NCBI RefSeq assembly: GCF_000814845.2
Contig: NZ_CP010431.2
Location: 682,001 to 746,000 of the forward strand
Direction: 5' to 3'
DNA from: Pandoraea sputorum
Lineage (GTDB): Bacteria; Pseudomonadota; Gammaproteobacteria; Burkholderiales; Burkholderiaceae
Length of the DNA: 64,000 nt
Position numbers and translations under genes: made by a program. Each line of letters begins with the position of its first letter. The stretch's first letter is position 1. The notes beneath the pieces are model-generated. The model saw only the letters and a list, made by a program, of their open reading frames with translations. It had not been told where the DNA came from and made no database searches. Of the stretch, positions 26,578 to 36,012 are shown piece by piece.

Positions 26578-27918
26578 ATGGAAATATCCGCTTTGATGAA
26601 CCGCAGAGGCATCACGCCATTTCAATGGCGCGTGATTGCCCTGTGCTTTCTGATCGTCACACTCGATGGCTTCGACACGGCGGCCATCGGCTACCTCGCA
26701 CCTGCCATTCGGAGCGAATGGGCGATGGCGACGACCAGTCTCGGCACGGTGTTCGGCGCGGGCCTCGGTGGCCTGATGCTCGGCTGCTTCGTGTTCGGGC
26801 CGCTCGCCGATCGCATCGGCCGCAAGCGCGTGCTGATCCTCTCCGTCATTCTGTTCTCGCTCGGCAGCATCGCCTCGGCCTATGTGAATAGCCCGACGGA
26901 GCTTGCGGTGCTGCGCTTCATCACCGGCATTGGTCTGGGCGGTGCGATGCCCAACGCCATCACGCTCAGTTCCGAGTATTGCGCCGAGCGCATGCGCTCG
27001 CTGCTCGTGACGGCCACCTTCTGCGGCTTCACGCTGGGCTTCGCCATTGGTGGCGAAATCGTCGCGCAGACGTTGCCGCACATCGGCTGGCGCGGCGTGT
27101 TGATCGCGGGCGGCGTAGTGCCGATTGCCTTCGTGCCGGTGCTCATGCGCTGGTTGCCGGAGTCGATGCGCTACCTCGCGGCGCGCGGCGACCGTGCCGA
27201 TCAACTGCTGGAAATCGCCCGTCACATCGACCCGCAAGTCACGCGCATCGACCCGGAGGTGACGCCTGCCGGGCAGACGAATTCGGCGGTGGGCGGTCTG
27301 TTCACGCGTCGATACATCATGGGCACGCTGCTGCTCTGGGCGACGTACTTCTGCACGCTGTGCGCGTTCTACCTGCTCACCAGCTGGCTGCCGCTGGTCG
27401 TAAAGGATTCCGGCTACACGCTCGCGGAAGCGGCGCGTATCGGCGCGATGTTGCCGCTCGGCGGCACCGTCGGCGCAGTGATGATCGGCTTCGCGATGGA
27501 CCGCACGAGTCCGTATCGCGTGTTGGCGGCGTCTTACGTGATGGCCGGTATCGCGCTGTGCGTGCTGGGCGCGGTGACGCACCAGTCGGGCTGGCTGATG
27601 TTCGTCGTCTTCCTCGCAGGCTTCGGCATTGCAGGATCGCAGACTGGCGCGAACGCCCTGACGGCGGCGTACTACCCGACCGCCTCCCGTGCGACGGGCG
27701 TGGCCTGGGCACTTGGCGTCGGCCGTCTCGGCTCGATCCTCGGATCGAGCCTGGGCGGTGTGCTGATCGCCTCGGCGTCGAGCACGGCGCAGGCGTTTCA
27801 GATCGTCGCGATTCCGGCGTTTCTTGCGGCGGCGCTCATGCTGGTGATGCGACGTCGCGTGGGGCGCAGTGGCTCGCTCGCCGCATCGGCGACGCAGCCT
27901 GCACCGGGCACCGTCTGA
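26578..27918 (+). CDS. MFS transporter, aromatic acid:H+ symporter (AAHS) family
   Basis: This 446-residue inner-membrane transporter has twelve predicted membrane helices. The AAHS signature DGFDTAAIGYLAPAI lies in helix 1, and the MFS motif GPLADRIGRKRVLI follows helix 2. It imports an aromatic acid or related carboxylate with protons. A CAGGAGAC ribosome site precedes the start. Its position between an extradiol-type enzyme and a porin suggests it delivers their substrate. Confidence 0.92.
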   Translation: MEISALMNRRGITPFQWRVIALCFLIVTLDGFDTAAIGYLAPAIRSEWAMATTSLGTVFGAGLGGLMLGCFVFGPLADRIGRKRVLILSVILFSLGSIASAYVNSPTELAVLRFITGIGLGGAMPNAITLSSEYCAERMRSLLVTATFCGFTLGFAIGGEIVAQTLPHIGWRGVLIAGGVVPIAFVPVLMRWLPESMRYLAARGDRADQLLEIARHIDPQVTRIDPEVTPAGQTNSAVGGLFTRRYIMGTLLLWATYFCTLCAFYLLTSWLPLVVKDSGYTLAEAARIGAMLPLGGTVGAVMIGFAMDRTSPYRVLAASYVMAGIALCVLGAVTHQSGWLMFVVFLAGFGIAGSQTGANALTAAYYPTASRATGVAWALGVGRLGSILGSSLGGVLIASASSTAQAFQIVAIPAFLAAALMLVMRRRVGRSGSLAASATQPAPGTV

Positions 27919-27950
27919 TCCTGACCTGAGCACAGATTGATCCCCTTACG

Positions 27951-27978
27951 GACGCACGCCGAACCTCCGGCGTGCGTC
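27951..27978 (+). other. Hairpin between transporter and porin genes
   Basis: The 11-bp perfect stem GACGCACGCCG / CGGCGTGCGTC has a 6-base loop. There is no T-tract, so it may be a weak terminator or an mRNA-stability element separating expression of the transporter and the porin. Confidence 0.55.
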
Positions 27979-28082
27979 TGCGAAGTACCCGCCGTAGCCG
28001 CACGTCCCCCGACGGCGACGCGGCGGCGCTGCAACTGACCGGCACAGGTCAGGCCACCACACGTATCCATGGAGACATCACC

Positions 28083-29225
28083 GTGATCCACAAGGGACTG
28101 CCTGCGCTTGCGCTGGCTGCAGGCCTCGCATTGGCCACTACTTCCGCTTCGGCCCAGAGCGTGACGCTCTACGGCATTCTCGACACCGGCATCGAATACA
28201 TCTCGCATGCCGGACCCAACAACAGTTCGCTCGTACGCATGCCAGCCAATACCGGTTCGCTGCCGTCGCGCTGGGGCCTGCGCGGTGACGAAGACCTTGG
28301 CGGCGGTCTGCACGCGCTCTTCATGCTGGAGAACGGCTTCAACGTGCGCGCGGGCGATTTGAATCAGGGCGGACGGTTGTTCGGGCGTCAGGCGTGGGTC
28401 GGGTTGTCGAATCAGTACGGCACGCTGTCGTTCGGCCGGCAGTATTCGATGACGTTCTGGGTGATGAGCGACGCCGACATTCTCGGCCCGGACCTGTACG
28501 GCAGCGGCTCGCTCGATAACTACATCCCGAATGCGCGCAGTGACAACACTGTGGCTTACAAGGGCGTGTTCAGCGGGCTTACCGTCGGCGCGACCTACTC
28601 GTTCGGGCGCGACAGCGGCGGCACCGGCAACTCGCCCGGACAAGGCACATGCGCCGGTCAGACGCCGGGTCAGATGACGGCCTGCCGTCAGGTCTCCGCG
28701 ATGCTGAAGTACGACACGGCGTGGTTTGGCGTGGCGGGGGCGTGGGACGAGCAACGCGGCGGTGCGGGCGCTGCGGCGAGCTTCTTCAATGGCGCGGCGG
28801 CGGTGCCGCTGACCAGTTCGTCGGACAAAGACACCCGCTGGCAATTGAACGGCTATGTGAAGGGCGGCAACTGGAAGGCGGGCGCGGGATGGTTGGGACG
28901 TCGCGTGCAGACCGCCTCAGCCGCCGTCGCCGATGTGAATTCCGACATGTTCTACGTCGGGGCGCTGTATCAGTTCTCACCGGCGTTTGCCGTCGATGGC
29001 GAAGTCTTTCGCATGTTGAACGCCCGTCAGAACGCGCGTGCGACGATGGCCACGTTGCGCGGCACGTACTTCCTGTCGAAGCGCACCGCCGTGTACACGC
29101 AAGTCGCCTGGCTGGGTAACAGCGAGCATGCGGCTTACTCGGTCAGTTCCGGCGGGGCAGGGGGATCGCCCACGGCGGGCACGAGTCAGTTGGGTGTGAA
29201 CGTCGGCATGCGCCACACGTTCTGA
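28083..29225 (+). CDS. Gram-negative outer-membrane porin
   Basis: This 380-residue 16-stranded trimeric general porin of the Burkholderiales type has a signal peptide ending at SASA before QSVTLYG (about residue 23). Repeated amphipathic beta-strands follow, and the chain ends in the terminal phenylalanine (RHTF) needed for outer-membrane assembly. The GTG start at 28083 is supported by GGAGACATCACC upstream and by the signal peptide; longer upstream frames lack both. It is the last gene of the VOC/aldolase/transporter group and probably admits its substrate to the periplasm. Confidence 0.93.
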   Translation: MIHKGLPALALAAGLALATTSASAQSVTLYGILDTGIEYISHAGPNNSSLVRMPANTGSLPSRWGLRGDEDLGGGLHALFMLENGFNVRAGDLNQGGRLFGRQAWVGLSNQYGTLSFGRQYSMTFWVMSDADILGPDLYGSGSLDNYIPNARSDNTVAYKGVFSGLTVGATYSFGRDSGGTGNSPGQGTCAGQTPGQMTACRQVSAMLKYDTAWFGVAGAWDEQRGGAGAAASFFNGAAAVPLTSSSDKDTRWQLNGYVKGGNWKAGAGWLGRRVQTASAAVADVNSDMFYVGALYQFSPAFAVDGEVFRMLNARQNARATMATLRGTYFLSKRTAVYTQVAWLGNSEHAAYSVSSGGAGGSPTAGTSQLGVNVGMRHTF

Positions 29226-29239
29226 TCGCATGAAACGGA

Positions 29240-29269
29240 AACGGCGCACTGTGTTCGCAGTGCGCCGTT
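29240..29269. terminator. Terminator between porin and aldo/keto reductase genes
   Basis: The 12-bp perfect stem AACGGCGCACTG / CAGTGCGCCGTT has a 6-base loop (TGTTCG) and lies 14 bases after the porin stop. The following sequence is T- and C-rich. It lies between convergent genes and could end both transcripts. Confidence 0.8.
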
Positions 29270-29331
29270 CCTCATTCCTTCATCCCTTCAATCTTTCATT
29301 CCGAACGCCGAAGACGTTCGGTGCCGATCGC

Positions 29332-30381
29332 TTAGAGCAGGCCCGCTTCGGCGAGTTGCGCACGACGCGGATCGCCCTGACGCGAAAGCATCCAGCCCGG
29401 GTACTCGCTGGGCAGCGCGCTCGCGGCGTTGATCGCCGACAGTTCGCGCTCGCTGAGCGTGACGCGCGTGGCGGCGATGTTGTCGTCAAGCTGATCGGCG
29501 CGCTTGGCTCCGATGATGACCGTCGAGACGACCGGCTGCGCGAGTAGCCAGGCGAGCGCGATCTGCGCGACCGACACGCCCTTTTCAGTGGCGATGCCAC
29601 GCATCACGTCGATGACGTCGTAAGCACGCTCGACATTGACCGGCGGGAAGTCGAAGCTCTGGCGGCGTGCGCCGTCTTCCGACTGACCGTCACGCGTGTA
29701 TTTGCCCGAGAGCAGGCCGCCCGCTAGCGGGCTCCACACCATCAGACCGACGTTCTCGCTACGCAGCATCGGGACGATTTCGCGTTCGAGATCGCGCCCG
29801 GCGACGGTGTAGTACGCCTGAAGCGACGCAAAGCTCGCGAGGTTCAGGCGTGCCGAGATGCCTTGCGCCTTGGCGATCTGCCACGCGGCCCAGTTCGAGA
29901 CGCCGATGTAGCGCACGTGGCCCTGACGCACCAGCGTGTCGAGCGCGCTGAGCGTCTCTTCGATGGGCGTGACCGGGTCGAAGCCGTGCACCTGATACAG
30001 ATCGATGTGATCGAGTTGCAGGCGCTTGAGGCTGGCCTTCACGCCGTCCATGATGTGATAGCGCGACAGGCCGCGCGAGTTGCTGCCCTGTGCGCCGGTG
30101 ACGCCGAAGACCTTGGTGGCGACCACCACGCTGTCGCGCGGCACGTTGAGGTTGCGCAGGGCTTGGCCGGTGAGCATCTCCGACTGGCCTTCCGAATAGA
30201 CGTCGGCGGTGTCGATGAAGTTGATGCCCGCGTCGAGTGCGCGACCGACGAGCGCGTCGACATCGTTCTGCTGCAATTGGCCGATCTTGCTCCACAGGTC
30301 GCCTTGTCCGCCGAAGGTCATCGTGCCGAGGCACAGTTCCGAGACGAAGAGGCCGGTGTTGCCGAGTTTCCGTTGTCGCAT
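29332..30381 (-). CDS. Aldo/keto reductase
   Basis: This 349-residue NADPH-dependent (beta/alpha)8 oxidoreductase belongs to the family that reduces aldehydes and ketones. The N-terminal MRQRKLGNTGLFVSELCLGTMTFGG pattern sets the start at 30381. The catalytic tetrad follows family order: D in FIDTADVY, Y four residues later, K in VATKVFG and H in YQVHGFDP. The NADPH-phosphate segment GAKRADQLDDN is also visible. It is divergent from an AraC-type gene with repeated motifs between them. Confidence 0.9.
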   Translation of the reverse strand: MRQRKLGNTGLFVSELCLGTMTFGGQGDLWSKIGQLQQNDVDALVGRALDAGINFIDTADVYSEGQSEMLTGQALRNLNVPRDSVVVATKVFGVTGAQGSNSRGLSRYHIMDGVKASLKRLQLDHIDLYQVHGFDPVTPIEETLSALDTLVRQGHVRYIGVSNWAAWQIAKAQGISARLNLASFASLQAYYTVAGRDLEREIVPMLRSENVGLMVWSPLAGGLLSGKYTRDGQSEDGARRQSFDFPPVNVERAYDVIDVMRGIATEKGVSVAQIALAWLLAQPVVSTVIIGAKRADQLDDNIAATRVTLSERELSAINAASALPSEYPGWMLSRQGDPRRAQLAEAGLL

Positions 30382-30785
30382 TGCATCGCTCCGTTGAGTG
30401 GCTGCCCGTCGCAGGTGGCCGTCGGTGAGGGAGACGGTGTGCACGGGATGGGATGCATTATGCGTCGCGGGGCATCAGGCAAGCAGTACCTGTTCCTGCA
30501 CATTTCCTGCCTGATTCTGCAATCGGAGGCGATGGTGGGTGTCGCTCGACCTGTCGTGCGACGAAAAAGCCTTGTCGAACATGACGGTAAGGTGGCATGG
30601 GACTGACTGGGTTTGTCACCGGACGATCGGCTGCGCAGGCCTAATCTTGCCGGATTCTCCGGAATTCATGCCTGATCGTGTGGATGTATTTCCAGAGAAT
30701 CAGGCAACTTTTTATGACAGGCGTATGCTTCGGTTCATTGTGGCCGGGGATGTCGGAGACGGCCAGCCTGATTCGAGGACTTGCC
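30382..30785. promoter_or_regulatory. Divergent promoter region with four copies of a TGCCTGATTC motif
   Basis: This 404-base gap between the aldo/keto reductase and the AraC gene contains TGCCTGATTC at 30508-30517, TGCCTGATC at 30669-30677, the inverted copy GAATCAGGCA at 30697-30706, and AGCCTGATTC at 30775-30784, which ends one base before the AraC start codon. These are candidate binding sites for the AraC regulator, allowing both autoregulation and activation of the reductase gene. Confidence 0.55.
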
Positions 30786-31772
30786 ATGCATCTCGTCAAA
30801 ACATCGCCACCCACATCGCTGCACGACGTACCGCGGCAAGACGGTCACGCTGACGATCCGTCGCACGCCGCCCGCGCGGAGCTGGTGCATCTGCTCGAAC
30901 GCGCGACGCACGGGTTGGAAGGCACGGCCCCCACGGCGGTAGACGGTTTGATGGTGCATCGCATCCTGCATCCGGGCGGGCCGAGGCCTGCGTTGCAGCA
31001 ACCTGCCTTCGCCGTGATCGCGCAGGGGGAGAAGCGTTTGCAGATCGGCGAAGCGCACTACGCGTACGACCCGATGCATTACATGGTGTCGTCAGTGCAC
31101 TTACCGGTGGTGGCGCAGGTGTCCGGGGCGAGCGAACAGTCGCCTTATCTGGGCATGCGTCTGAATCTGGTGGCGGAAGACGTTACGTCGCTGATCGGCG
31201 ACGAGCATCTGCCGCCACCGGCCCCGTCGCCGTGCGGGCGCGGGTTGTACGTCAATCGGCTCGACGCCGCGTTGCTCGACGCGGTGTTGCGTCTGCTGCG
31301 ACTGCTCGATGCCCCGCGCGACATTCCGATTCTTGCGCCGATGATCAAGCGCGAGATCATCTACCGGTTGCTGATGAACGGGCAGGGAGTGTTGTTGCGT
31401 CAGATGGTGATGCAGGACAGCCAGATGAACCGGATCGCGAATGCGGTGCGGTGGTTGCGCGACCATTATGCGCAGCCGTTGCGCGTGGAATCGCTGGCGC
31501 AGGAGGTGCATATGAGCGTGTCGTCGCTGCATCACCACTTCAAGCTGGTGACGGCGATGAGCCCGTTGCAGTATCAGAAGCAGTTGCGCTTGCAGGAAGC
31601 ACGTCGTTTGATCTTCGTGGCGGACGTTGCCGTGTCGTCGGCGGCGCAGGCGGTGGGTTACGAAAGCGCATCGCAGTTCAGCCGCGAATACGCCCGTGTC
31701 TTTGGCGAAGCGCCTCTGCGCGACAAACGTCGGTGGTTACAGGATGGGGATGTGGGCGCGCCGCGGGGCTAA
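30786..31772 (+). CDS. AraC-family transcriptional regulator
   Basis: This 328-residue regulator has an N-terminal cupin-like AraC arm domain (about 40-195: PAFAVIAQGEKRLQIGEAHY, then MHYMVSSVHLPVVAQVSG). Two C-terminal helix-turn-helix units follow (about 225-315: LRVESLAQEVHMSVSSLHHHF and AAQAVGYESASQFSREYARVFG). I chose the ATG at 30786; upstream in-frame ATGs overlap the promoter motifs. It is the likely regulator of the divergent aldo/keto reductase. Its stop overlaps the 3' end of the convergent toxin gene by 4 bases. Confidence 0.92.
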   Translation: MHLVKTSPPTSLHDVPRQDGHADDPSHAARAELVHLLERATHGLEGTAPTAVDGLMVHRILHPGGPRPALQQPAFAVIAQGEKRLQIGEAHYAYDPMHYMVSSVHLPVVAQVSGASEQSPYLGMRLNLVAEDVTSLIGDEHLPPPAPSPCGRGLYVNRLDAALLDAVLRLLRLLDAPRDIPILAPMIKREIIYRLLMNGQGVLLRQMVMQDSQMNRIANAVRWLRDHYAQPLRVESLAQEVHMSVSSLHHHFKLVTAMSPLQYQKQLRLQEARRLIFVADVAVSSAAQAVGYESASQFSREYARVFGEAPLRDKRRWLQDGDVGAPRG

Positions 31773-32071
31773 TGGTGCGGCCCGGTAGGTGCGTCGCCTG
31801 GCCACATTTGGGCGTTGTGGAAAATGCGGAGGACTCGAATGCGAGTGGGTAGCGCGCGATACGCGGCGATATAAGGCGTTCGCGTGATTACAAGTTCTCG
31901 GGTTCCACGGATACTTCCGGGTCGTCCCGCTCGCGGGAAACGTAACAGTGAGAGAAGTTGCTGGTTGATTCGGGAGTCGATCCAGATCGCCGCGTTGGGA
32001 CTGCGTTGCTCAACAAAGTCATAAATGTCGCTACGGTCTTGAATTGCATGTTGGGACCACTCCAATTTCAC
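31769..32071 (-). CDS. RelE/ParE-family toxin
   Basis: This 100-residue toxin has the ParE/RelE fold: LEWSQHAIQDRSDIYDFV at the start, AGRPGSIRGTRELVI in the middle and the C-terminal YRALPTRIRVLRIFHNAQMWP pattern. It would inhibit gyrase or cleave mRNA on ribosomes; the exact target cannot be told. It starts 3 bases after the antitoxin stop on the same strand. Its end overlaps the convergent AraC gene by 4 bases. Confidence 0.9.
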   Translation of the reverse strand: MKLEWSQHAIQDRSDIYDFVEQRSPNAAIWIDSRINQQLLSLLRFPRAGRPGSIRGTRELVITRTPYIAAYRALPTRIRVLRIFHNAQMWPGDAPTGPHH

Positions 32072-32074
32072 TTC

Positions 32075-32380
32075 TCACCTTTTTTTCGATATGCGTTTTC
32101 GCGTTGCTTCGCGACGAGCAGCGAAGTGTGATTCGACGTCATCGTGAGCGATTGCCGGACGCGTATCTTCGAGCGCTTCCAGCACTTTCTGTCTGACCCA
32201 TGCATCGTGTGCGTCCGGATCCGCAGCGAAGCCAAACGGTAGCGCACCTTCGTTCGCAATACGTGTGAGTAAAATCCGAACTACATCCGAGACCGTCAAA
32301 CCCATCTTGTCGAGTACCGCCGAGGCGCGCTCTTTTAGCGCCGGATCGATACGTGCCTGCACCAGTGCACTTGCTGCCAT
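32075..32380 (-). CDS. RelB/DinJ-family antitoxin
   Basis: This 101-residue antitoxin has an N-terminal ribbon-helix-helix (SALVQARIDPALKERASAVLDKMGLTVSDVVRILLTRI) and a charged C-terminal tail that would wrap the toxin. The start at 32380 is set by the strong ribosome site AAGGAG; further upstream frames lack one. It precedes the toxin by 3 bases and probably represses the pair through the AT-rich palindrome just upstream. Confidence 0.91.
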   Translation of the reverse strand: MAASALVQARIDPALKERASAVLDKMGLTVSDVVRILLTRIANEGALPFGFAADPDAHDAWVRQKVLEALEDTRPAIAHDDVESHFAARREATRKRISKKR

Positions 32381-32418
32381 GACAAAAACTCCTTGCGATT
32401 TGACTGCCTGAAATTGTA

Positions 32419-32430
32419 ATTCAATTGAAT
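32419..32430. promoter_or_regulatory. Palindromic operator of the toxin-antitoxin operon
   Basis: ATTCAATTGAAT is a perfect 12-bp palindrome 39-50 bases upstream of the antitoxin start, flanked by a GACTG (32402-32406) / CAGTC (32433-32437) pair. The geometry suits a ribbon-helix-helix operator over the promoter. Confidence 0.6.
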
Positions 32431-32501
32431 GACAGTCTGCCTGCGCGAAAACACTACGGCCAGTGCGGTAGAGCGTTGGGGAGGTCAACGCCACGTGCAT
32501 T

Positions 32502-34986
32502 TCACCGCCCTAGCCGATCCAGCATCGTCTTCGTCACCCGCTGCTGCGATGCCTTTATGTAATCCGCCCACGGGTCTTCTTTCAGTGCGGTGAGGCGGTC
32601 GAGGGCGTTTCGCACGGTCCAGGCGTCGGCACCGGGCAAATCGGACAATTCCTCCCAATGGACCGGCATCGATACGGCCATGCCTTCCCTCGCCCGGGCC
32701 GAGTACGCGCACACGGTCGTCGCCCCCCGGTAGTTACGCAGATAGTCGATGAAGCACTTCCCCACGCGATGTTTCGGTCCCATCGTCGCCGTGAATCGGT
32801 CGGGAAACACGTGCGCCATATGCTTCGCGACGGCTTCCGCGAACCCCTTCGCGAAGTCCCATTCGTGACGTCTCGCTAAGGGTGTCACCACGTGCAGTCC
32901 TTTACCCCCGCTCGTCTTCACGAAGGCTTTCAGCCCCAGTTCTTCCAGCAGTCCGCGAATGAGTTGCGCGCCTTCCACGATCTGCGCAAACGTCACCCCT
33001 TTACCGGGGTCCAGATCGAAGATCACGCGATCCGGACGCTCGATCAGATCGCTGCGCGCATTCCACGTGTGCAACTCCACCGAACCCATCTGCACGGCCC
33101 CGACGAGTCCGCGCGTATCGTCGATCTGCATCAGCGGTTCGTGGTCCGGATCGAGCGCCGGATCGAGCATATGGACGCCGGTGATCGTCTTCGCCGCATG
33201 CTTCTGGAAAAACATCTCGCCACCGATGCCTTCCGGCGCGCGCAGGACAGCGACCGGCCGGTCGGCAAGGTGCGGGAGCATCCAGTGGCTGACGGCGTCG
33301 TAATACTCGGCAAGCTCGAGTTTCGTCACGCCCGAGTGCGTGTCCATCACGCGTTCGCCGTGTGTGATCTTCACCGGAAGTGCGGACGATTTCTGCATGG
33401 ACGGCATCTCCTTCGATGAATCGACGGCACCGCTGCGGCGCGTCTCGCGGCGAATCTCCTTCGCCGGTTTGTCGGTGCGCATGGCATGGAACGACGCCTG
33501 ACGCACATGGCCGTCACGCGTCCACTCGGCGAAGCGAACTTCTGCGACCAGGGTTGGACGCACCCAATGCACACGCGCTTGCCCTCCCGGACGTGGCGCG
33601 GGGACAGCGGGGGCGGGGCGTCTCGATTGCGTTGAGTTGCTTGCGCATGCGCAGCAGCGCTCCGGTGTCGAAGCCGGTGCCGACCTTGCCCGCGTAGCGC
33701 AGCGTCTTGCCATCATCGTCGTAATAACCGAGCAGTAGCGCGCCGAATCCCTGCCGCGAGCCGGAAGGTTCCGTGAACCCCACTACGACGAACTCCTGAC
33801 GTTGCGCGCACTTTAGCTTGCGCCATGCGTCGCTGCGACCGTCGACGTAGGTCGAGTCGTCGCGCTTGACCATGATGCCCTCGAGGCCCGCTTCGCATGC
33901 GCCGTGCCAGAGCGCACCGAGATCGCCCGAGATAGGTTGAAGGACCCGCACGGCATCCGTCTCTTTGCCTTCAAACACACTCGCGAGCCTTGCCTGACGC
34001 TCATGCAACGGCGCATCGCGCAGATCCTTCCCGTTACACCACGGCAGATCGAAGACGTAGATGACGATGACGCTCTGGGTGTTTTCGTCGAACGCCCGTT
34101 GCAACGCCTGGAAGTCCGGCAAGCCGTGCTCGTTTGTGACGACTGCCTCGCCATCGAGCCACGCGTTCGGAAGGCCGCGCTCACGCAAGGCGGTGACTGC
34201 GGGTTGGAAGCGGTGCGTCCAATCTTGCCCTGAGCGTGTGAAGACGCGAATGTCGCTGCCCGCGATTCGGATCAGGACGCGATATCCGTCGAGCTTCAAC
34301 TCGGCGTGCCATCCTTCCGATGAGGGCGCTTGATCGACAAGCGTCGCCAGCATCGGACGCATCTCGTCAGGCGGTTTCTTTGATGATCTGCGAGATGGCG
34401 CAGGCTTAGACGTCGGCGATTTGGCACGTGCTGATGCATGCCCATCGTCATGCCGGTGAATCAGCAACCATTGCGGCTGACGCGCGGGCTTATCGGTGCG
34501 CACCAGCGTCCAGTGACCGCTGAGTCGTTCGCCGTGTAATGTGAACGACAGCTTGCCATGCGCGTAATCGCGCGATGCATTGCCGTCGGGTATCCAGATG
34601 CCTCGATCCCAGATGTCGACGTGTCCCGCACCGTAGTTGCCAGCGGGGATGTCGCCTTCGAAGTCGGCGTAAGCGAGCGGATGGTCCTCGACCTGAACGG
34701 CCAGTCGCGGGCGGTTGACATCCGGACTCGGTTGCTTGGGCAATGCCCATGAACGCAGGGTGCCGTCGAGTTCGAGACGGAAGTCGTAGTGAAGATGGCT
34801 GGCGTCGTGGCGTTGGATGACATACCGCAGCGCATGCTTCCGGTCTGAGCGCTTGCCGCGCGGCTCGGGCGTGGCGGAGAAGTTGCGTTTCGCGTCGTAA
34901 GCCGCGAGCGGATCGGCGGATTCGTGGCGGCGCCGCGGCTTCGCGCTTGTCGCTATGGCCGCCTCATCTGAGTCGCGTCTCGGCAT
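32502..34986 (-). pseudogene. ligD: ATP-dependent DNA ligase LigD, frameshifted between ligase and polymerase domains
   Basis: This multidomain NHEJ ligase is encoded in two frames. The first part (34986 to about 33610) holds the 3'-phosphoesterase domain (residues 45-185) and the ligase domain with the nucleotidyl lysine K231 (ELKLDGYR). The second part, in another frame, continues with HWVRPTLVAEVRFAEWT, the end of the ligase OB fold, then the primase/polymerase domain with VIFDLDPG. The break falls near residue 459 at G-runs of five and four (33609-33618), and the total length is one base off a multiple of three. It could be a true mutation, slippage or a sequencing error. Confidence 0.88.
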
Positions 34987-34995
34987 CGTCGTCCC

Positions 34996-36012
34996 TCACT
35001 TGGCCTTGGTGGATTTGGTCGACTTGGCGCGCTTGGCCGATGTCTTTTTTGCCGCAGTCTTCTTAACCGTCCTGCCATCCGCAGCCTTAGTCGCCGCTTT
35101 AGTCGCTGCCTTTGCCGACGCCGTTGTCGACGCCGTTGTCGACGCCTTACGCGCCTTCGCAGGTTTCTCCTCGACATCCTGCGCGTCGACCGTCACTGCG
35201 TCCCGTTTGCCCTTCGTCCCGAGGCTCTGCCTGAGCAGTGCCACCAGATCGGTAACGTTTGCATTGTTCGCCAGCTTCGGTGCACTCGCTTCGATCTGCG
35301 CGACCTCGCGTGTCTGACCGGACGCGATCTTGCGGTCGATGAGCGCCTTGAGGTCGTCCTGAAACGTGTCGTGATAATCGCCGGGACGCCACGGTCCGGA
35401 CATCTCGTCGATCAGTCGGATCGCCATATCCAGCTCGCGCTCGCCGGGCGCGGCGAGCTTCTGCAACTTCTCCTTCGTCAGCCCGACCTCGGCCGGATCG
35501 CGCATCTCGTCCTGCCATCTCAGCGTGTCGAGTACGAGGGCGTCGCCCGCTGGCGCGAGCACGGCAAGATGCGCACGCGTGTGCATCACCACGCGCGCGA
35601 TGCCGAGCTTGCCTGCCTTGATGAGCGCCGCGTGTAGCAACGCGTAGGCCTTCGCGCCGCCACGCTCGGGCACAAGGTAGTAAGGCGTGTCGAGATACAT
35701 GAAGGAGACGTCCGTGGCGTCGACGAACGCGAGAATGTCGACGGTCTGCGTCGCAGTCGGATTGGCCGAGCGGATCTCGTCGTCGCTGAGCACGACGTAG
35801 TTACCTTTCTCGTACTCGAAGCCGTGCACGATCTGGTCGCGCGGCACTTCCTTGCCGTTTTCCTTGTTCACACGCTTGTAGCCGACCGGCGACATGGTGC
35901 GCTTGTCGAGCCAGTCGAGATCGAGTTTGTGTGTCGTCGAGGCAGGAAACAGGGTGACGGGGACGTTGACCAGTCCGAAGCTGATGGCACCCTTCCAGAT
36001 TGCGCGAGCCAT
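34996..36012 (-). CDS. ku: Non-homologous end-joining protein Ku
   Basis: This 338-residue bacterial Ku binds DNA ends as a ring-shaped dimer and recruits LigD. The core covers about residues 1-250 (MARAIWKGAISFGLVNVPV, then the YVVLSDDEI and GELELDMA-like GERELDMAIRLID segments). A lysine/alanine-rich tail of about 60 residues contains short repeats (ASTTASTT, AATKAATKAA), a DNA-binding extension known in this family. The start at 36012 is preceded by GGGAG. It is followed 9 bases later by ligD, the usual NHEJ operon. Confidence 0.95.
   Translation of the reverse strand: MARAIWKGAISFGLVNVPVTLFPASTTHKLDLDWLDKRTMSPVGYKRVNKENGKEVPRDQIVHGFEYEKGNYVVLSDDEIRSANPTATQTVDILAFVDATDVSFMYLDTPYYLVPERGGAKAYALLHAALIKAGKLGIARVVMHTRAHLAVLAPAGDALVLDTLRWQDEMRDPAEVGLTKEKLQKLAAPGERELDMAIRLIDEMSGPWRPGDYHDTFQDDLKALIDRKIASGQTREVAQIEASAPKLANNANVTDLVALLRQSLGTKGKRDAVTVDAQDVEEKPAKARKASTTASTTASAKAATKAATKAADGRTVKKTAAKKTSAKRAKSTKSTKAK

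Noticed and set aside
26461..27933. 490-codon minus-strand frame opposite the AAHS transporter
   Set aside because: It mirrors codon bias of a twelve-helix transporter gene and has no independent evidence.
35085..35160. Repeated GACGCCGTTGTC units that might be a mobile or regulatory repeat
   Set aside because: They encode the repetitive lysine/alanine/threonine tail of Ku in frame, which explains them.
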